Positions 8,165-16,968 of a stretch of 64,000 nt of DNA are shown one piece after another (within the stretch, counting starts at the first letter, position 1; each line of letters opens with the position of its first letter). The stretch spans positions 1-64,000 of the forward strand of contig CAYVAR010000001.1 in assembly GCA_964449675.1 (NCBI GenBank). The letters are read 5' to 3'. The position numbers and the translations under genes were made by a program. The stretch is from CAYVAR01 sp964449675. Lineage in GTDB: Bacteria > Patescibacteriota > Microgenomatia > UBA10105 > UBA927. Below the pieces are notes generated by a model. The model did not search any database. It had not been told where the DNA came from and saw only the letters and a list, made by a program, of their open reading frames with translations.

Positions 8165-8338
8165 ATGATGGGACATGGGAAACACTGTGATTGCCTTCTA
8201 TGTAAAGCGGGTAAAGCAACGGGTATGATACAGCCATGCAACGATGGGCAGTGCGCCCACCCGAGCCATACAGAAGAAAAAGAGGAGGAAAAAGGGCAAA
8301 AGGACGACAAACACGATAAGAACTGCGATTGTTGTTGA
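8165..8338 (+). CDS. Metallothionein-like Cys/His-rich small protein
   Basis: 57 aa, too short for routine gene calling. A near-perfect Shine-Dalgarno (GGGAGGTGAT, about 8150-8159) precedes the ATG pair at 8165 and 8168. The protein has eight cysteines: a CDCLLC cluster at 8-13, C25 and C30, and a terminal CDCC, plus five histidines and a Glu/Lys/Asp-rich linker. It has no membrane segment. The residue make-up is that of a metal-chelating metallothionein-type peptide. It lies between ccdA and glutaredoxin in the mer-like operon, which fits a soft-metal buffer. I do not recognise a named family. Confidence 0.75.
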   Translation: MMGHGKHCDCLLCKAGKATGMIQPCNDGQCAHPSHTEEKEEEKGQKDDKHDKNCDCC

Positions 8339-8369
8339 TGCTACGTAAGCACGGAGAGGGGGTGAGCAT

Positions 8370-8621
8370 ATGGCAAAAGTAAAGATATACTCCACGACAA
8401 CATGCCCGTATTGTAAGATGGAGAAAGCGTATTTTACTGAGAAACATATTCCGTTTGAGGATGTGCTCGTTGACGAGCGCCCTGACCAACTACAGACGTT
8501 TATCGACACATGCGGCTCTATGGGAGTACCCTGCACTCATATAACAAAGGATGACGGAACAGAAGTGAAAATACTTGGTTTTGATAAAGAAAAAATTAAT
8601 CAAGCGTTGGGTATCAACTAA
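8370..8621 (+). CDS. Glutaredoxin/NrdH-like redoxin
   Basis: 83 aa, single thioredoxin-fold domain with CPYC at residues 12-15 (TTTCPYCKMEK), a cis-Pro in MGVPCTHI, and the terminal GFDKEKI helix of NrdH/GrxC types. A second Cys follows the cis-Pro (VPC), which is unusual. Strong Shine-Dalgarno GGGGGTGAG before the ATG. Cytoplasmic dithiol reductant; in this operon it could supply reduced thiols to the metal-binding peptide or remove metal from it. Confidence 0.85.
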   Translation: MAKVKIYSTTTCPYCKMEKAYFTEKHIPFEDVLVDERPDQLQTFIDTCGSMGVPCTHITKDDGTEVKILGFDKEKINQALGIN

Positions 8622-8635
8622 ATAAACATATAGAC

Positions 8636-8857
8636 ATGTGGCGTAAAAAATTATTTACCATGGGAGCTCCCATTTTAGGGGCTGGTGCCGTAGGGGTATG
8701 TCCGCTTTGCTGGATTGGTTCAGCGTCACTTTTAACCTACATAGGGTTAGGTGCGTTAATTCCGGTGTGGCGGTGGCTCGCGTTCGGTTTTATCGCTTTC
8801 GGCGCTGTTGATTTTCGTTTACAGAAAAAGTTGCACCTACCTATGGTAGGGGACTAA
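8636..8857 (+). CDS. Small two-helix membrane protein with CPLC motif, possible mercury/metal transporter
   Basis: 73 aa. Two hydrophobic segments (about residues 8-40 and 42-60) with CPLCW at 22-26 in the first. Vicinal-type cysteines in a membrane helix are what MerT/MerC/MerF-type Hg(II) importers use, and the next gene is merA-like, so an importer role is reasonable. It is shorter than MerT and the motif is CxxC rather than CC, so family membership is not certain. Confidence 0.6.
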   Translation: MWRKKLFTMGAPILGAGAVGVCPLCWIGSASLLTYIGLGALIPVWRWLAFGFIAFGAVDFRLQKKLHLPMVGD

Positions 8858-8890
8858 TCAAGGATAGAACAGGGATAATCTACAGAGGAG

Positions 8891-8950
8891 ATGGCACGTG
8901 GGAAATTGTCTCCGGTAGACCATGATCACAATCAAGAAGAACGTCTATGA
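8891..8950 (+). CDS. Possible 19-codon peptide coupled to merA
   Basis: A short open frame (starts MARGKLSP, contains DHDHNQ) has a good Shine-Dalgarno (AGAGGAG) right before its ATG and ends in a TGA that overlaps the merA ATG (ATGA). It may exist only to load ribosomes onto merA. Coding status is unproven. Confidence 0.35.
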   Translation: MARGKLSPVDHDHNQEERL

Positions 8951-10348
8951 ATGAGTATGACTTAATTATTATCGGTGGAGGCGCAGGAGCATTTGCTGCT
9001 GCGATTAAAGCTAATGAACTTGGGGCAAAAGCCTTACTTGTCAATAAAGGATTACCTTTAGGCGGAACCTGCGTCAACGTGGGATGTGTGCCGTCAAAAA
9101 CACTCCTTTGGGCCGGTGAGGTAATGCATCAAGCAAAGCACCACAATATTCCGGGCATTGATATTGAGGTTAAAAACTTTAATTTTGGTCAAGTGGTTCA
9201 ACATGAACTTGATTTAGTAGCAAAACTGAGAGCTGAAAAGTATGATAAAGTCTTAAATGGTTTAGAAAATATTACCCATAGAGAAGGTAAAGCTCGTTTT
9301 GTTTCTCCTAACGAGATTGAAGTTTCCGGTCAAACGTATCAAGCCAAGAAGTTTATTGTCGCTGCTGGATCAACAGCGACTGTACCACCAATAGAGAACA
9401 TTAGAGAGGTAGGCTATGTAACCCATATTGAGGCGTTGAAATTAAAGGAGCAGCCGAAAGAACTCATCGTCGTTGGAGCAGGGCCGGTGGGGCTTGAGTT
9501 TGCGCAAATGTATGCTCGCTTCGGGACGAAAGTAACAGTACTTCACAGAAGCTCTTCTGTTTTTCGAGGTGAAGAAGAATTGATTACGAGACTGAAGGAG
9601 ATAATTACCAACGAAGGGATAACCATTAGAACAGGAGTTCAAGTGCAATCAGCTCGTAACGACGGAGGTAAAAAAAATTATTTCCTATCTTGTTGAAGGA
9701 AAACAAGGAGAGGTATCCGGTGATGAAATTCTCCTTGCTGTTGGCAAAACTCCCAATACACAGGGATTAGCACTTGATAAAGCCAATGTTGCAATTGGTG
9801 AGAAACAAGCGATCAAAGTAAATCCACAGTTTCAAACCTCACAAGCCCATATTTATGCGGTTGGAGATATCACCAACGCTCCCTTTCGTCTTGAAACAAC
9901 CGCCGGACGTGAAGGAACCTTGGCTGCGGAAAATGCTTTGAACAATATGCAAAACAGCATTGACTACAATACTGTCCCCTGGACGATCTTCACTGATCCC
10001 CAGCTTGCTGGTGTAGGACTTACTGAAGAGCATGAGATGAAGCAGTTAGGAAGATGCTTATGTCGTACTGTTTCTTTTGCCGATGTGCCGAAAGCCGTCA
10101 TCATGAATCGTACGGAGGGCCTCATCAAAATGGCTGTCCACCCGGATACGAACGTCATTTTAGGCATCCATATCCTCGCTCCCAATGCGGGAGAGCTTAT
10201 TGCCGAAGCGATGATGCTCGTCAAAAACAAAAACACAATTAACGATGTGGTCAATTCTCTCCCGATGTTCCCGACTCTTGCCGAGGCGATAAAAATTGCT
10301 GCCCTATCATTTACCAAAGATGTTAGCAAATTAAGCTGTTGTGTGTAA
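8947..10348 (+). CDS. merA: MerA-type mercuric reductase, frameshifted at an A8 run
   Basis: About 466 aa once corrected; frame 1 runs 8947-9696 and the second frame continues to 10348. FAD motif LIIIGGGAGAFAAA at the start, redox active pair in GGTCVNVGCVPSK (Cys 42 and 47), NAD motif VVGAGPVGLEFAQ, second FAD motif IYAVGDIT, dimer domain WTIFTDPQLAGVGLTE, and C-terminal SCCV. The terminal Cys pair distinguishes MerA (Hg(II) to Hg(0)) from lipoamide dehydrogenase. The N-terminal HMA domain is absent. Reading shifts at the eight A's at 9670-9677; with seven A's the frame is whole. This may be inactivation, phase variation or a sequence error. Confidence 0.85.
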
Positions 10349-10392
10349 GGAGCACAAACTTTATGATGACAATACGAGGAGGTGGTTGAGCT

Positions 10393-10587
10393 ATGGCCAG
10401 AACGGTGAAGAAAACCGCCAAAACGCCGATGGAAATAAAGCCGCAGGAGAAATCCGTGTGGGTTTGTATGTGCGGCTTGTCCCAAAACCAGCCGTTTTGC
10501 GACGGTTCACACAAAGCAGTAGCGGATGAAGAGGACGGCAAAACCTATACGTACGACGATCAGGGACATCGGAAGCTCACGTCATAG
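10393..10587 (+). CDS. CDGSH iron-sulfur domain protein
   Basis: 64 aa. Has the complete CDGSH motif, CMCGLSQNQPFCDGSH, giving the 3Cys-1His ligands of a 2Fe-2S cluster of the mitoNEET type. Strong Shine-Dalgarno (GAGGAGGTG) upstream. No membrane anchor, so soluble. Last intact gene of the mer-like operon. Such proteins handle redox or Fe-S transfer; thiophilic metals destroy Fe-S clusters, which could explain its presence here. Confidence 0.9.
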   Translation: MARTVKKTAKTPMEIKPQEKSVWVCMCGLSQNQPFCDGSHKAVADEEDGKTYTYDDQGHRKLTS

Positions 10588-10625
10588 GATTTTTACCGCG
10601 GGTTGGAACGCGCTTACTTCGTGAT

Positions 10626-10784
10626 ATGAACAGGAATGATTCATTTGTGGTGATCATCTTCGGCGCGACCGGCGACCTCATGCACCGTAAGCTCATGCCG
10701 GCCTTTTATTCGCTTGCCGCAACCGATGATGGCATTTACAAAAAAATTCCGGAAAAAGTCATTGTTTCCTTTTTACTTTTTTGA
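10626..10784 (+). pseudogene. Chimera: start of glucose-6-phosphate dehydrogenase (zwf) fused to pcrA1 tail
   Basis: A 52-codon frame. The first 28 codons read as the N-terminus of Zwf: VVIIFGATGDLMHRKLMPAF, the Rossmann GxxGDL signature. At YSLAA it passes into the pcrA1 sequence (LAATDDGIYKKIPEK) and stops at the same frameshift TGA. The join lies in CGCTTGCCGC, shared by both genes, so it looks like recombination or misassembly at microhomology. No further zwf sequence is present. Confidence 0.75.
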
Positions 10785-10946
10785 AGGTCAGGAGAAGATA
10801 TCTGCGACACGAAATCAAGATCAACTGGATAAGGCTAAGAAAGAAATTGCAAAAAAAGCTGATGAAATCTCTCGAAGTGACTTTAAGCCGACCCCCGGCA
10901 AGCACTGCGACTTTTGCGAGTTCCGCCTGATCTGCGAAGCGTGGCA
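10711..10946 (+). repeat. 236-bp direct repeat, copy 2, including pcrA1 tail copy C (10903-10946)
   Basis: Matches 4242-4477 without a difference that I can see and ends at the same GTGGCA, after which the stop is TAA rather than the TAA one codon later in copy A (CAATAA against CAGTAA). The reading frame of the tail here is open from 10714 but has no plausible start of its own. Confidence 0.85.
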
Positions 10947-11062
10947 ATAACTCCCAAAATACCTCTTTTTTGTATACGTGGCGAGAAAACGAGAGTCTTG
11001 TATGATGTTTTTTTGACATTTCATGAGAGTTATGATGTATTGATATACAGGTATTGATTCAT

Positions 11063-14000
11063 ATGTCAGATGTCAAAGAAATAATATATAGAAGCCCATC
11101 AGAAGGCAATTACCGATTATTAAAATATATTGTTACAATAATTCCATTGGTTGTTATAGGGGGAAGCATATTTGTCATAGCATTGTCCATAAAAAACACC
11201 AAAACTATTCCAACTGAGGCTGCTAGTACTGTTTTAGGTCGTAGCGTACAAGCGCCTCGGGGTATACCGGAAGACCTCTGGGCAGATACGGTTCTCGGCC
11301 AACCGGATTTTACTCAAGTGACTCCACGAGAAATCGTACCGTTTAAAGTCGCCGGTCCTGGAGGAACACTGGTGGATCGGAACGTAACGCCCAATAGAGT
11401 CTATATATATGACGGTATTAATAGCCGCATCTTGGGATACACGTCGTTAGGGGTGTGCAGGTCGAATTCCACTTCCGCTTGTTCATCTGACTCCGATTGT
11501 GCCGGTTCCTCTTGTCAGCTGCAGGTTGGTGGCCAAACAGGCGATAAAAAACCGGATATTGTGATCGGTCAAGCATCCGGATGGGACTATAGCGCATGCA
11601 ATCGAGATTCATCACTAGAGACATACCCGAAGCTTGCGCCAGCCAGAAACGACAGTCTCTGTTTCATGCAGGATACACAGATAAGTTTATTTGAAGGAGG
11701 CTCGTTTGCCAGCATGGCGCTTGACAATGAAGGGAGCCTTTATGTGCCGGATTTTTACAATAATCGCGTTTTGAAATTCTTCAAGCCATTTGAAACGGAT
11801 CAGATCGCAGATGACGTCTGGGGTCAGATAGATTTTTCTCAAAGAATGTGCAATCAGGGCTTAGCTCGTCCGAGTAGTACAACGCTTTGTCTCGCCGAGA
11901 TAGGAAATACCGCAGGCGTGGATATAGATAACAAAGGAAATATGTGGGTTGCAGATTCCGGTAATCATCGGGTACTTCGGTTTCCTCTGACTTCTGGAAA
12001 AATTTCCCAATCAGCAAATTTGGTCCTTGGCCAGTCGTCATTTACTGAAAACACTCTCGGGACAGCATTGAACAAACTTAATGGACCCTCAGCAATTCGG
12101 GTGGATCCGAGTGACAGGGTATATGTTGCCGATGCGCAAAATAATCGAGTCGTCATATACGATGGTGCGCTAACAAGTGGTATGAACGGCAGATTATTTG
12201 CTTCAAATTTCAATTTTCCAAACGGCATAGAGTTTGACGTACCATTGTCGACTGATCCAACGAGTGGCGGTATATGGATTTCAGATACAAATAACAATCA
12301 GCTTGTTCTTTTTGACTCATCCGGCGTTGTCAAAAAGACGTTGTTTAAAGATGTCTACCGGCCGGACGGACAATGCGGCAATCCCAACATGTATTGTGAT
12401 TCACCACTTGGTCATGATACGTGTAATCTTTGTGATGCGCGGGGATCTATCGGCATCACCCGTGACGGAGACGTGATTGTTGCAGCTTCAAGTTTTGCGC
12501 AGAACGTTAATTTCTACCAGCACCCAATACCAACACCTGTTGCTGAAAAACCGTATCCAGCTATTGCTGAATTTTTTAGCCCGCCGGGTAACCATAATTA
12601 TTTAAGCAACCGTGGTTTTGATTCTCCACGCGATGTCGTGACAACAGATTCACAGATTATTATCAGTGATGCGGGAAGAATCATGTATTGGAATACACCA
12701 AACGGTATTACCGATCTGATAAACGGGAAGGTAGCAGACGGAGTAGCCGGAGTCGCTGATTTTTCAAAATTTTCCAAACCTGACTTTGGCAGGATGGATA
12801 CTGACACTAAAGGAAACCTATGGATTCTTAAAGATAGAATCATTCAACGCTATACGTTGCCATTAACTAACGGACAACTTCCAGCGCAAGAGATCCTATC
12901 GAGCAAATTCGTCCTTCTAGGACAAGCAAATTCCCTCAATAAACAGATTGTTCTTACAGATATTCATGCTGACCGAGAGGGGAAGTACCTTTGGATTGCA
13001 ATGCCCAATAATGATCGCGTTGTTCGGGTTTTGGTTCCGTCCAACTATGCCGGTCCATATACGATTGATGTTATTATCGGTGGTTCCTCGATTCCCGATG
13101 AGACTATCGGTTGGCAGCTTCCGTGCGATCAACACCCGGATTATCCTAATACTCTTTGCTATCCGGGTACGGTAACAGAAGATAGAAATCACCATGTATA
13201 CATATCTGATTATTACTTGGAACAAGCTGGCAGTGGTCGATTTTTTCGATTTGATCGTAGTAAATTTTCGATTGATACAGCTTCGTTGCTTACTTACAAT
13301 ACAACAGCCGCCGCACAACAATTTACCGGCGTGGAAGGCTGGAAACCGGCGTTTGATTCTCAAAATCATATGGTACTTGGATTCTCCGGCTACTCTGGAA
13401 AAACTTTTCCACAGATGTATACCGATATCCTTTCCAAAAAATCATCTACCCTGATACCGGATGACACTCTCAAAGATTTCTACTCCCAAGCGTTTTCACC
13501 CGTATTTGACAAAAACGATAATCTGTTTCTGACGGATCTTAATCGCGGGAGAGTATTACTCTATAAACAGCCATTTCCGTCATCCACCCCCACTCCTACT
13601 CCGGGTCCAATTACCATAAAAAATGGTTCCTTTGAGCAGGATAGTGATAATAATAAGATTCCGGATTATTGGGTAAAGAATAAAGATACGGAAGCAAAGG
13701 ATGTTAAAACCGCTCAATTTGCTAAAGATGGAACAAGTTCATTTGTATTTGTCGGAAATAAGAAAAAATGGAAGTATATAAATCAAAAACTCAATGGTCC
13801 TACACCTTCTGGAAAGATTTTCTATCTTTCCGGTTGGGTGAAGGCAAACAAAGCCGAATCAGGGAACACTATCCGTTTGACGGCCATAGTAACCTACCAA
13901 GACGGATCGGTTCTGCAATACTACTTGCCTTTCCCCGGAGGATCCTATGACTGGATGTATAAGAGCGGATCGTTAACTGTCGACAAACCTACTGTTTCCG

Positions 14001-14134
14001 TGAGCGTACGTGCCGTTGCCGGCTATCAGTCAGGGACAATATATGTGGACTCTGTGAACTTTACAGACCAACCGCAGTTGACAAAGTCAGGCTTTACCCA
14101 ACTCGCCCCAGAGAAGGTTGCCTCTTATGAATGA
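11063..14134 (+). CDS. Large surface protein: membrane anchor, NHL-like beta-propeller repeats, C-terminal carbohydrate-binding-like domain
   Basis: 1023 aa from the ATG at 11063; a TTG nine bases upstream is also possible. A membrane segment at about 19-43 anchors it. The body carries repeats of the NHL type: short motifs such as VLGQPDF, VIGQASG, VWGQIDF and VLGQSSF alternating with strands like GNMWVADSGNHRVLRF and DRVYVADAQNNRVVIY. Several Cys pairs (for example CSSDSDCAGSSC) suggest disulfides. A Thr/Pro linker near 840 leads to a galactose-binding-like domain (KNGSFEQDSDNNKIPDYW) to the end. Probably extracellular binding or attachment. Part of its 3' region is repeated as a fragment at 14477-14660. 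Confidence 0.75.
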   Translation: MSDVKEIIYRSPSEGNYRLLKYIVTIIPLVVIGGSIFVIALSIKNTKTIPTEAASTVLGRSVQAPRGIPEDLWADTVLGQPDFTQVTPREIVPFKVAGPGGTLVDRNVTPNRVYIYDGINSRILGYTSLGVCRSNSTSACSSDSDCAGSSCQLQVGGQTGDKKPDIVIGQASGWDYSACNRDSSLETYPKLAPARNDSLCFMQDTQISLFEGGSFASMALDNEGSLYVPDFYNNRVLKFFKPFETDQIADDVWGQIDFSQRMCNQGLARPSSTTLCLAEIGNTAGVDIDNKGNMWVADSGNHRVLRFPLTSGKISQSANLVLGQSSFTENTLGTALNKLNGPSAIRVDPSDRVYVADAQNNRVVIYDGALTSGMNGRLFASNFNFPNGIEFDVPLSTDPTSGGIWISDTNNNQLVLFDSSGVVKKTLFKDVYRPDGQCGNPNMYCDSPLGHDTCNLCDARGSIGITRDGDVIVAASSFAQNVNFYQHPIPTPVAEKPYPAIAEFFSPPGNHNYLSNRGFDSPRDVVTTDSQIIISDAGRIMYWNTPNGITDLINGKVADGVAGVADFSKFSKPDFGRMDTDTKGNLWILKDRIIQRYTLPLTNGQLPAQEILSSKFVLLGQANSLNKQIVLTDIHADREGKYLWIAMPNNDRVVRVLVPSNYAGPYTIDVIIGGSSIPDETIGWQLPCDQHPDYPNTLCYPGTVTEDRNHHVYISDYYLEQAGSGRFFRFDRSKFSIDTASLLTYNTTAAAQQFTGVEGWKPAFDSQNHMVLGFSGYSGKTFPQMYTDILSKKSSTLIPDDTLKDFYSQAFSPVFDKNDNLFLTDLNRGRVLLYKQPFPSSTPTPTPGPITIKNGSFEQDSDNNKIPDYWVKNKDTEAKDVKTAQFAKDGTSSFVFVGNKKKWKYINQKLNGPTPSGKIFYLSGWVKANKAESGNTIRLTAIVTYQDGSVLQYYLPFPGGSYDWMYKSGSLTVDKPTVSVSVRAVAGYQSGTIYVDSVNFTDQPQLTKSGFTQLAPEKVASYE

Positions 14135-14199
14135 GAGTGACATGCGACGGTAAAGGAATCTGGAATTTTTATTATTGGGCTTCAAAACGTACATGTTAT

Positions 14200-14323
14200 A
14201 TGTGAAATGTGTTAGTCGATCCATCCTTGTGACCGGCTGTGTGCTCGGATGGTTACGCTATTTGTCCCAGTTTGGGTCGGCGTAAAGTCCAAAAATGCTT
14301 TCCCTCACTTACCCCCGTTTTCT
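14200..14323 (-). pseudogene. Fragment of the 3' end of a gene related to 17280-17821
   Basis: On the minus strand it encodes LDFTPTQTGTNSVTIRAHS, matching the (frameshift-corrected) end of the gene at 17280-17821. The match breaks off exactly at CCGTTTTCT, where the inverted-repeat element begins. No start or upstream part is present. Confidence 0.65.
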
Positions 14324-14476
14324 CCTGACTTCTGCAAGATATCCATTTTTAGTAACATTCCGAGGCTAAATTGGTAAAAAATTACGTACTAACTGAACGT
14401 TAATAAATTTAAGGCTAGACAAATTATCACAGCTTCGAAAATAAACTTAAAAACGCACTAAAATGCAGAAGTCAGG
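14324..14476. mobile_element. 153-bp element with perfect 13-bp terminal inverted repeats (MITE-like)
   Basis: CCTGACTTCTGCA at 14324-14336 and its exact reverse complement at 14464-14476 bound 127 AT-rich bases with no open frame of note. Homology to a neighbouring gene ends at the left boundary and homology to another starts at the right one, so the ends coincide with real junctions. I see no clear target-site duplication, perhaps because of a linked deletion. No transposase is encoded. Confidence 0.6.
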
Positions 14477-14660
14477 TGTTTCTGACGGATCTCAATCGCG
14501 GAAGAGTATTAATCTATAAACAGCCATTTCCTTCATCAACCCCCGCTCCTACTCCCACCCCGATCACCATTAAAAAATGGTTCCCTTGAGTTGGATAGTT
14601 ACAAAAACAAGGTTCCTGATTTCTGGACGAAGAATGCTGGTACGGACGAGAAAGATGTCT
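14477..14660 (+). pseudogene. Fragment duplicated from the NHL surface-protein gene
   Basis: About 80% identical by eye to roughly 13526-13706: encodes FLTDLNRGRVLIYKQPFPSS, the Pro/Thr linker and the start of the C-terminal domain (KVPDFWTKNAG), with an extra A in ATTAAAAAATGG shifting the frame. No start codon or rest of the gene. Begins at the right end of the inverted-repeat element. Confidence 0.75.
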
Positions 14661-14668
14661 GGAGTTTT

Positions 14669-15283
14669 TTATTGTTCCTTGTTGGTTATGTCTTTGAGGA
14701 CGAACTTATAGTGCAGTTCACCAGAGTTATGCGAGGATATTTTTACATAAAATACCCTATCGCTTCCATCCGGTACGGTATAGGTAAAGTTCTTTTTTTT
14801 GTTTTCGACGACCAGGGTGCCGGAGCTGCTGGCAAGCGCCCAGCGAATTTCATCTTTTTGATCGTTTCCTGTGTTTTGTTTGATCGATCCGTCCTCCAAC
14901 ACCGTGACCTCGCTTCGGTTGGCATTGCCGATATTGGTCTTTGACCCCTGGGTACCTCCTCCTTTATCATTATCATCTTTTACCATCTGGAGTTGGTACC
15001 GACGCTCGGGAGTGAGGACTACTTTCCAAAAGTCTGTATCTTTTGAAGAAATCTTTCCTCGATGTTTTTGTCCGAGGTCTCTTACGATTGTTGCGCTGGT
15101 GGTAGCATCATTGGGTTCTTGTTCCTGTTCTTCGTTCTGCCCCGCGCGGGCGTCAAGCGGCGGGGTTGGTTGCTGGGTGTAGATAACGAGACCTACCACT
15201 AATGCCGCGCTCAACAACAGTACACCGATGACAACCGGTGTACGTACCGTATCGTTGTATGATTTTTTCTTATTTTTCTTCAT
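14669..15283 (-). CDS. Membrane-anchored surface protein with pre-peptidase C-terminal-like domain (paralog 1)
   Basis: 204 aa. A KKNKKK basic start, one membrane segment (about residues 15-37, VVIGVLLLSAALVVGLVIY), a Pro/acidic linker, then a beta-rich domain with GKISSKDTDFWKVVLTPERRYQLQM, the GxLSxxDxDxF pattern of PPC domains, ending YVKISSHNSGELHYKF. The first 39 codons and upstream region match the gene at 18295-18870 nearly exactly, while the rest has diverged to about half identity. Likely extracellular binding domain; ligand unknown. Confidence 0.75.
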   Translation of the reverse strand: MKKNKKKSYNDTVRTPVVIGVLLLSAALVVGLVIYTQQPTPPLDARAGQNEEQEQEPNDATTSATIVRDLGQKHRGKISSKDTDFWKVVLTPERRYQLQMVKDDNDKGGGTQGSKTNIGNANRSEVTVLEDGSIKQNTGNDQKDEIRWALASSSGTLVVENKKKNFTYTVPDGSDRVFYVKISSHNSGELHYKFVLKDITNKEQ

Positions 15284-15328
15284 CTTTTATGATTATGGGA
15301 TCGGCATAAAAGAGAAGTCAAGGGGATA
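15162..15328 (-). repeat. 167-bp direct repeat, copy 1
   Basis: Covers the first 39 or so codons and the upstream 45 bases of the paralog gene. Matches 18749-18915 (offset 3587) without visible differences, far more alike than the coding regions that follow, so recent gene conversion or duplication is implied. Confidence 0.85.
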
Positions 15329-15399
15329 ATCCGACCTTCTGCTCACCTCTTGACAATGCGCATACAACTTGAGATTCTGATAGATGGAAAGGTCTACCT

Positions 15400-16968
15400 A
15401 TGGCAAGAAGAAATAAGCAGCGCTATACTCAACTGGTTGTTGGCGTGTTTGGCGTCGCGTTTCTCCTCGTTGCCATTGCCGTGGGATACAAAGTAGTTCA
15501 GGAAGGATCTGTGCTGGGCCTATCAAACGTACATAGTGATAGGGTACTGTACAGTTGGGAGTTTAAAATTGGGACAGAGAACTGGCGGGGAAGAAATCTC
15601 GGTAGTTCCCTAAAAAGTGTGGGTGGGTATTTGAACTTCACGACCGGTCCTTCTCAGAATCCCTCTTCGATTCGAAACGATAAAGACAATCCGAAACTTA
15701 GCCAAGGCCCTAAAGCTCTTCAGGTGCGTATGAGTATCAAGCCATCTGTTAATGTCGTCGTTGATCCCGTAATGATAAAAAGGGAAGCTATCGCACAGCC
15801 ACGAGAAGTATCGGGACCGATTGCGAGTATGACTTCAGATATAAGTAGCGTGCCGGTTTCAAACGTTGTACAAAGAAGCACGAGCGGATTTAAGAGCATC
15901 CCGTGTATGCTCTTTGGTGATAATGAAAAGTGGTGTCCGCCACCGCTTCCCAAGCCAAGCGTTGCCCCTTCCTGTAAAGAGCGACCGACGTGTCTTGATG
16001 CCCTTCCGTACTGTAGGCTGGTGGAACCAGTCGATGGGTGGTGTCCGCCACCGAAGCCGCAACCAAAACCAAGCCAACCAGTGCCCGTTGTTTCTGTACC
16101 GGTAAGCTATTGGCTTGCTGGCAAAAAAGTTGCACCCCGGACTCTTATCCTGACGGCAAGCGCAGATGGAGCGCAGCACGAGTATTCCGTTTCCCTTCCA
16201 GAAACAGAAGCGCTTACTCTCGGCGGCATGGAAATGACTTTTGAAGGCGTTAGCGATAAATCAGCTGTCAGTATTGACTGGATCCGTTTTAAAGGTAATT
16301 ATGTATCTCCTCTAACACCAACGCCAACGGTATCCTGTGTACCGATGCCAGCCGGATGCAATGTCAATGGTGTAGTCTGTGATCCAAAACCTGGTCAACG
16401 ATTCTGTCCTATAACTCCTACACCGACGATATGTAAATATGGAGTGAATAGTTTTACTGCGTATGATTCATGTGGTTCTGAACTTTATAGACACGCAAAA
16501 TATTCTTGTTATGGTGCTATACAGGGAGTTCTTGGAACAGGAGATGAATGTTTATCCTCGTCAAGTTGGTCAGTTCAAGCAAAAGAAGCCTGTTATAAAA
16601 GTTCAAATTGTGATATTACTCCAACACCCACTCCAACGCCGCTAGTTTGTAAAACTGGATTAAATAGTTTTTCCGTTGACACCTCATGTGGTGGGTACAG
16701 TTATCGCTACATGACTTTTTCTTGTTATGACGGATATGGAAGAAGAGAGGGTGGTTCGACAAGCTGCAAGCCATCGGATGTTTGGTCTTCTTATGCAAAA
16801 GAGTATTGTGCAGGACATTCCAGCTGTAATAAGACGCCAACGCCTAATCCGGGAAACGGAAATGTTGCATGTATACAAGATGCTAAAATTTGTCCAGATG
16901 GAAGCGGTGTAGGCAGGATTCCACCATCTTGTGAGTTTGCTCCGTGTTCAGTCATTAAGAAAAAATAA
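15400..16968 (+). CDS. Surface protein with two Cys-rich lectin-like modules and Pro-rich linkers
   Basis: 522 aa. Basic start then a membrane segment (about 10-30). Residues 45-300 form a beta-rich domain broken by Pro/Cys-rich loops (CPPPLPKPSVAPSCKERPTC). After a TPTPT linker come two related modules of about 62 residues (about 345-407 and 417-478), each with GxNSF, S-C-G, YR, SCY, then SSSW-xx-AKE-C. Their spacing is reminiscent of SUEL/rhamnose-binding-type lectin modules, but the match is loose. A last Cys-containing tail ends in KKK. Probably an extracellular attachment protein with disulfides; function unproven. Confidence 0.7.
   Translation: MARRNKQRYTQLVVGVFGVAFLLVAIAVGYKVVQEGSVLGLSNVHSDRVLYSWEFKIGTENWRGRNLGSSLKSVGGYLNFTTGPSQNPSSIRNDKDNPKLSQGPKALQVRMSIKPSVNVVVDPVMIKREAIAQPREVSGPIASMTSDISSVPVSNVVQRSTSGFKSIPCMLFGDNEKWCPPPLPKPSVAPSCKERPTCLDALPYCRLVEPVDGWCPPPKPQPKPSQPVPVVSVPVSYWLAGKKVAPRTLILTASADGAQHEYSVSLPETEALTLGGMEMTFEGVSDKSAVSIDWIRFKGNYVSPLTPTPTVSCVPMPAGCNVNGVVCDPKPGQRFCPITPTPTICKYGVNSFTAYDSCGSELYRHAKYSCYGAIQGVLGTGDECLSSSSWSVQAKEACYKSSNCDITPTPTPTPLVCKTGLNSFSVDTSCGGYSYRYMTFSCYDGYGRREGGSTSCKPSDVWSSYAKEYCAGHSSCNKTPTPNPGNGNVACIQDAKICPDGSGVGRIPPSCEFAPCSVIKKK

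Noticed and set aside
11013..11049. Promoter of the NHL gene
   Set aside because: TTGACA at 11013-11018 is present but no -10 box lies at a workable distance, so I do not call it.
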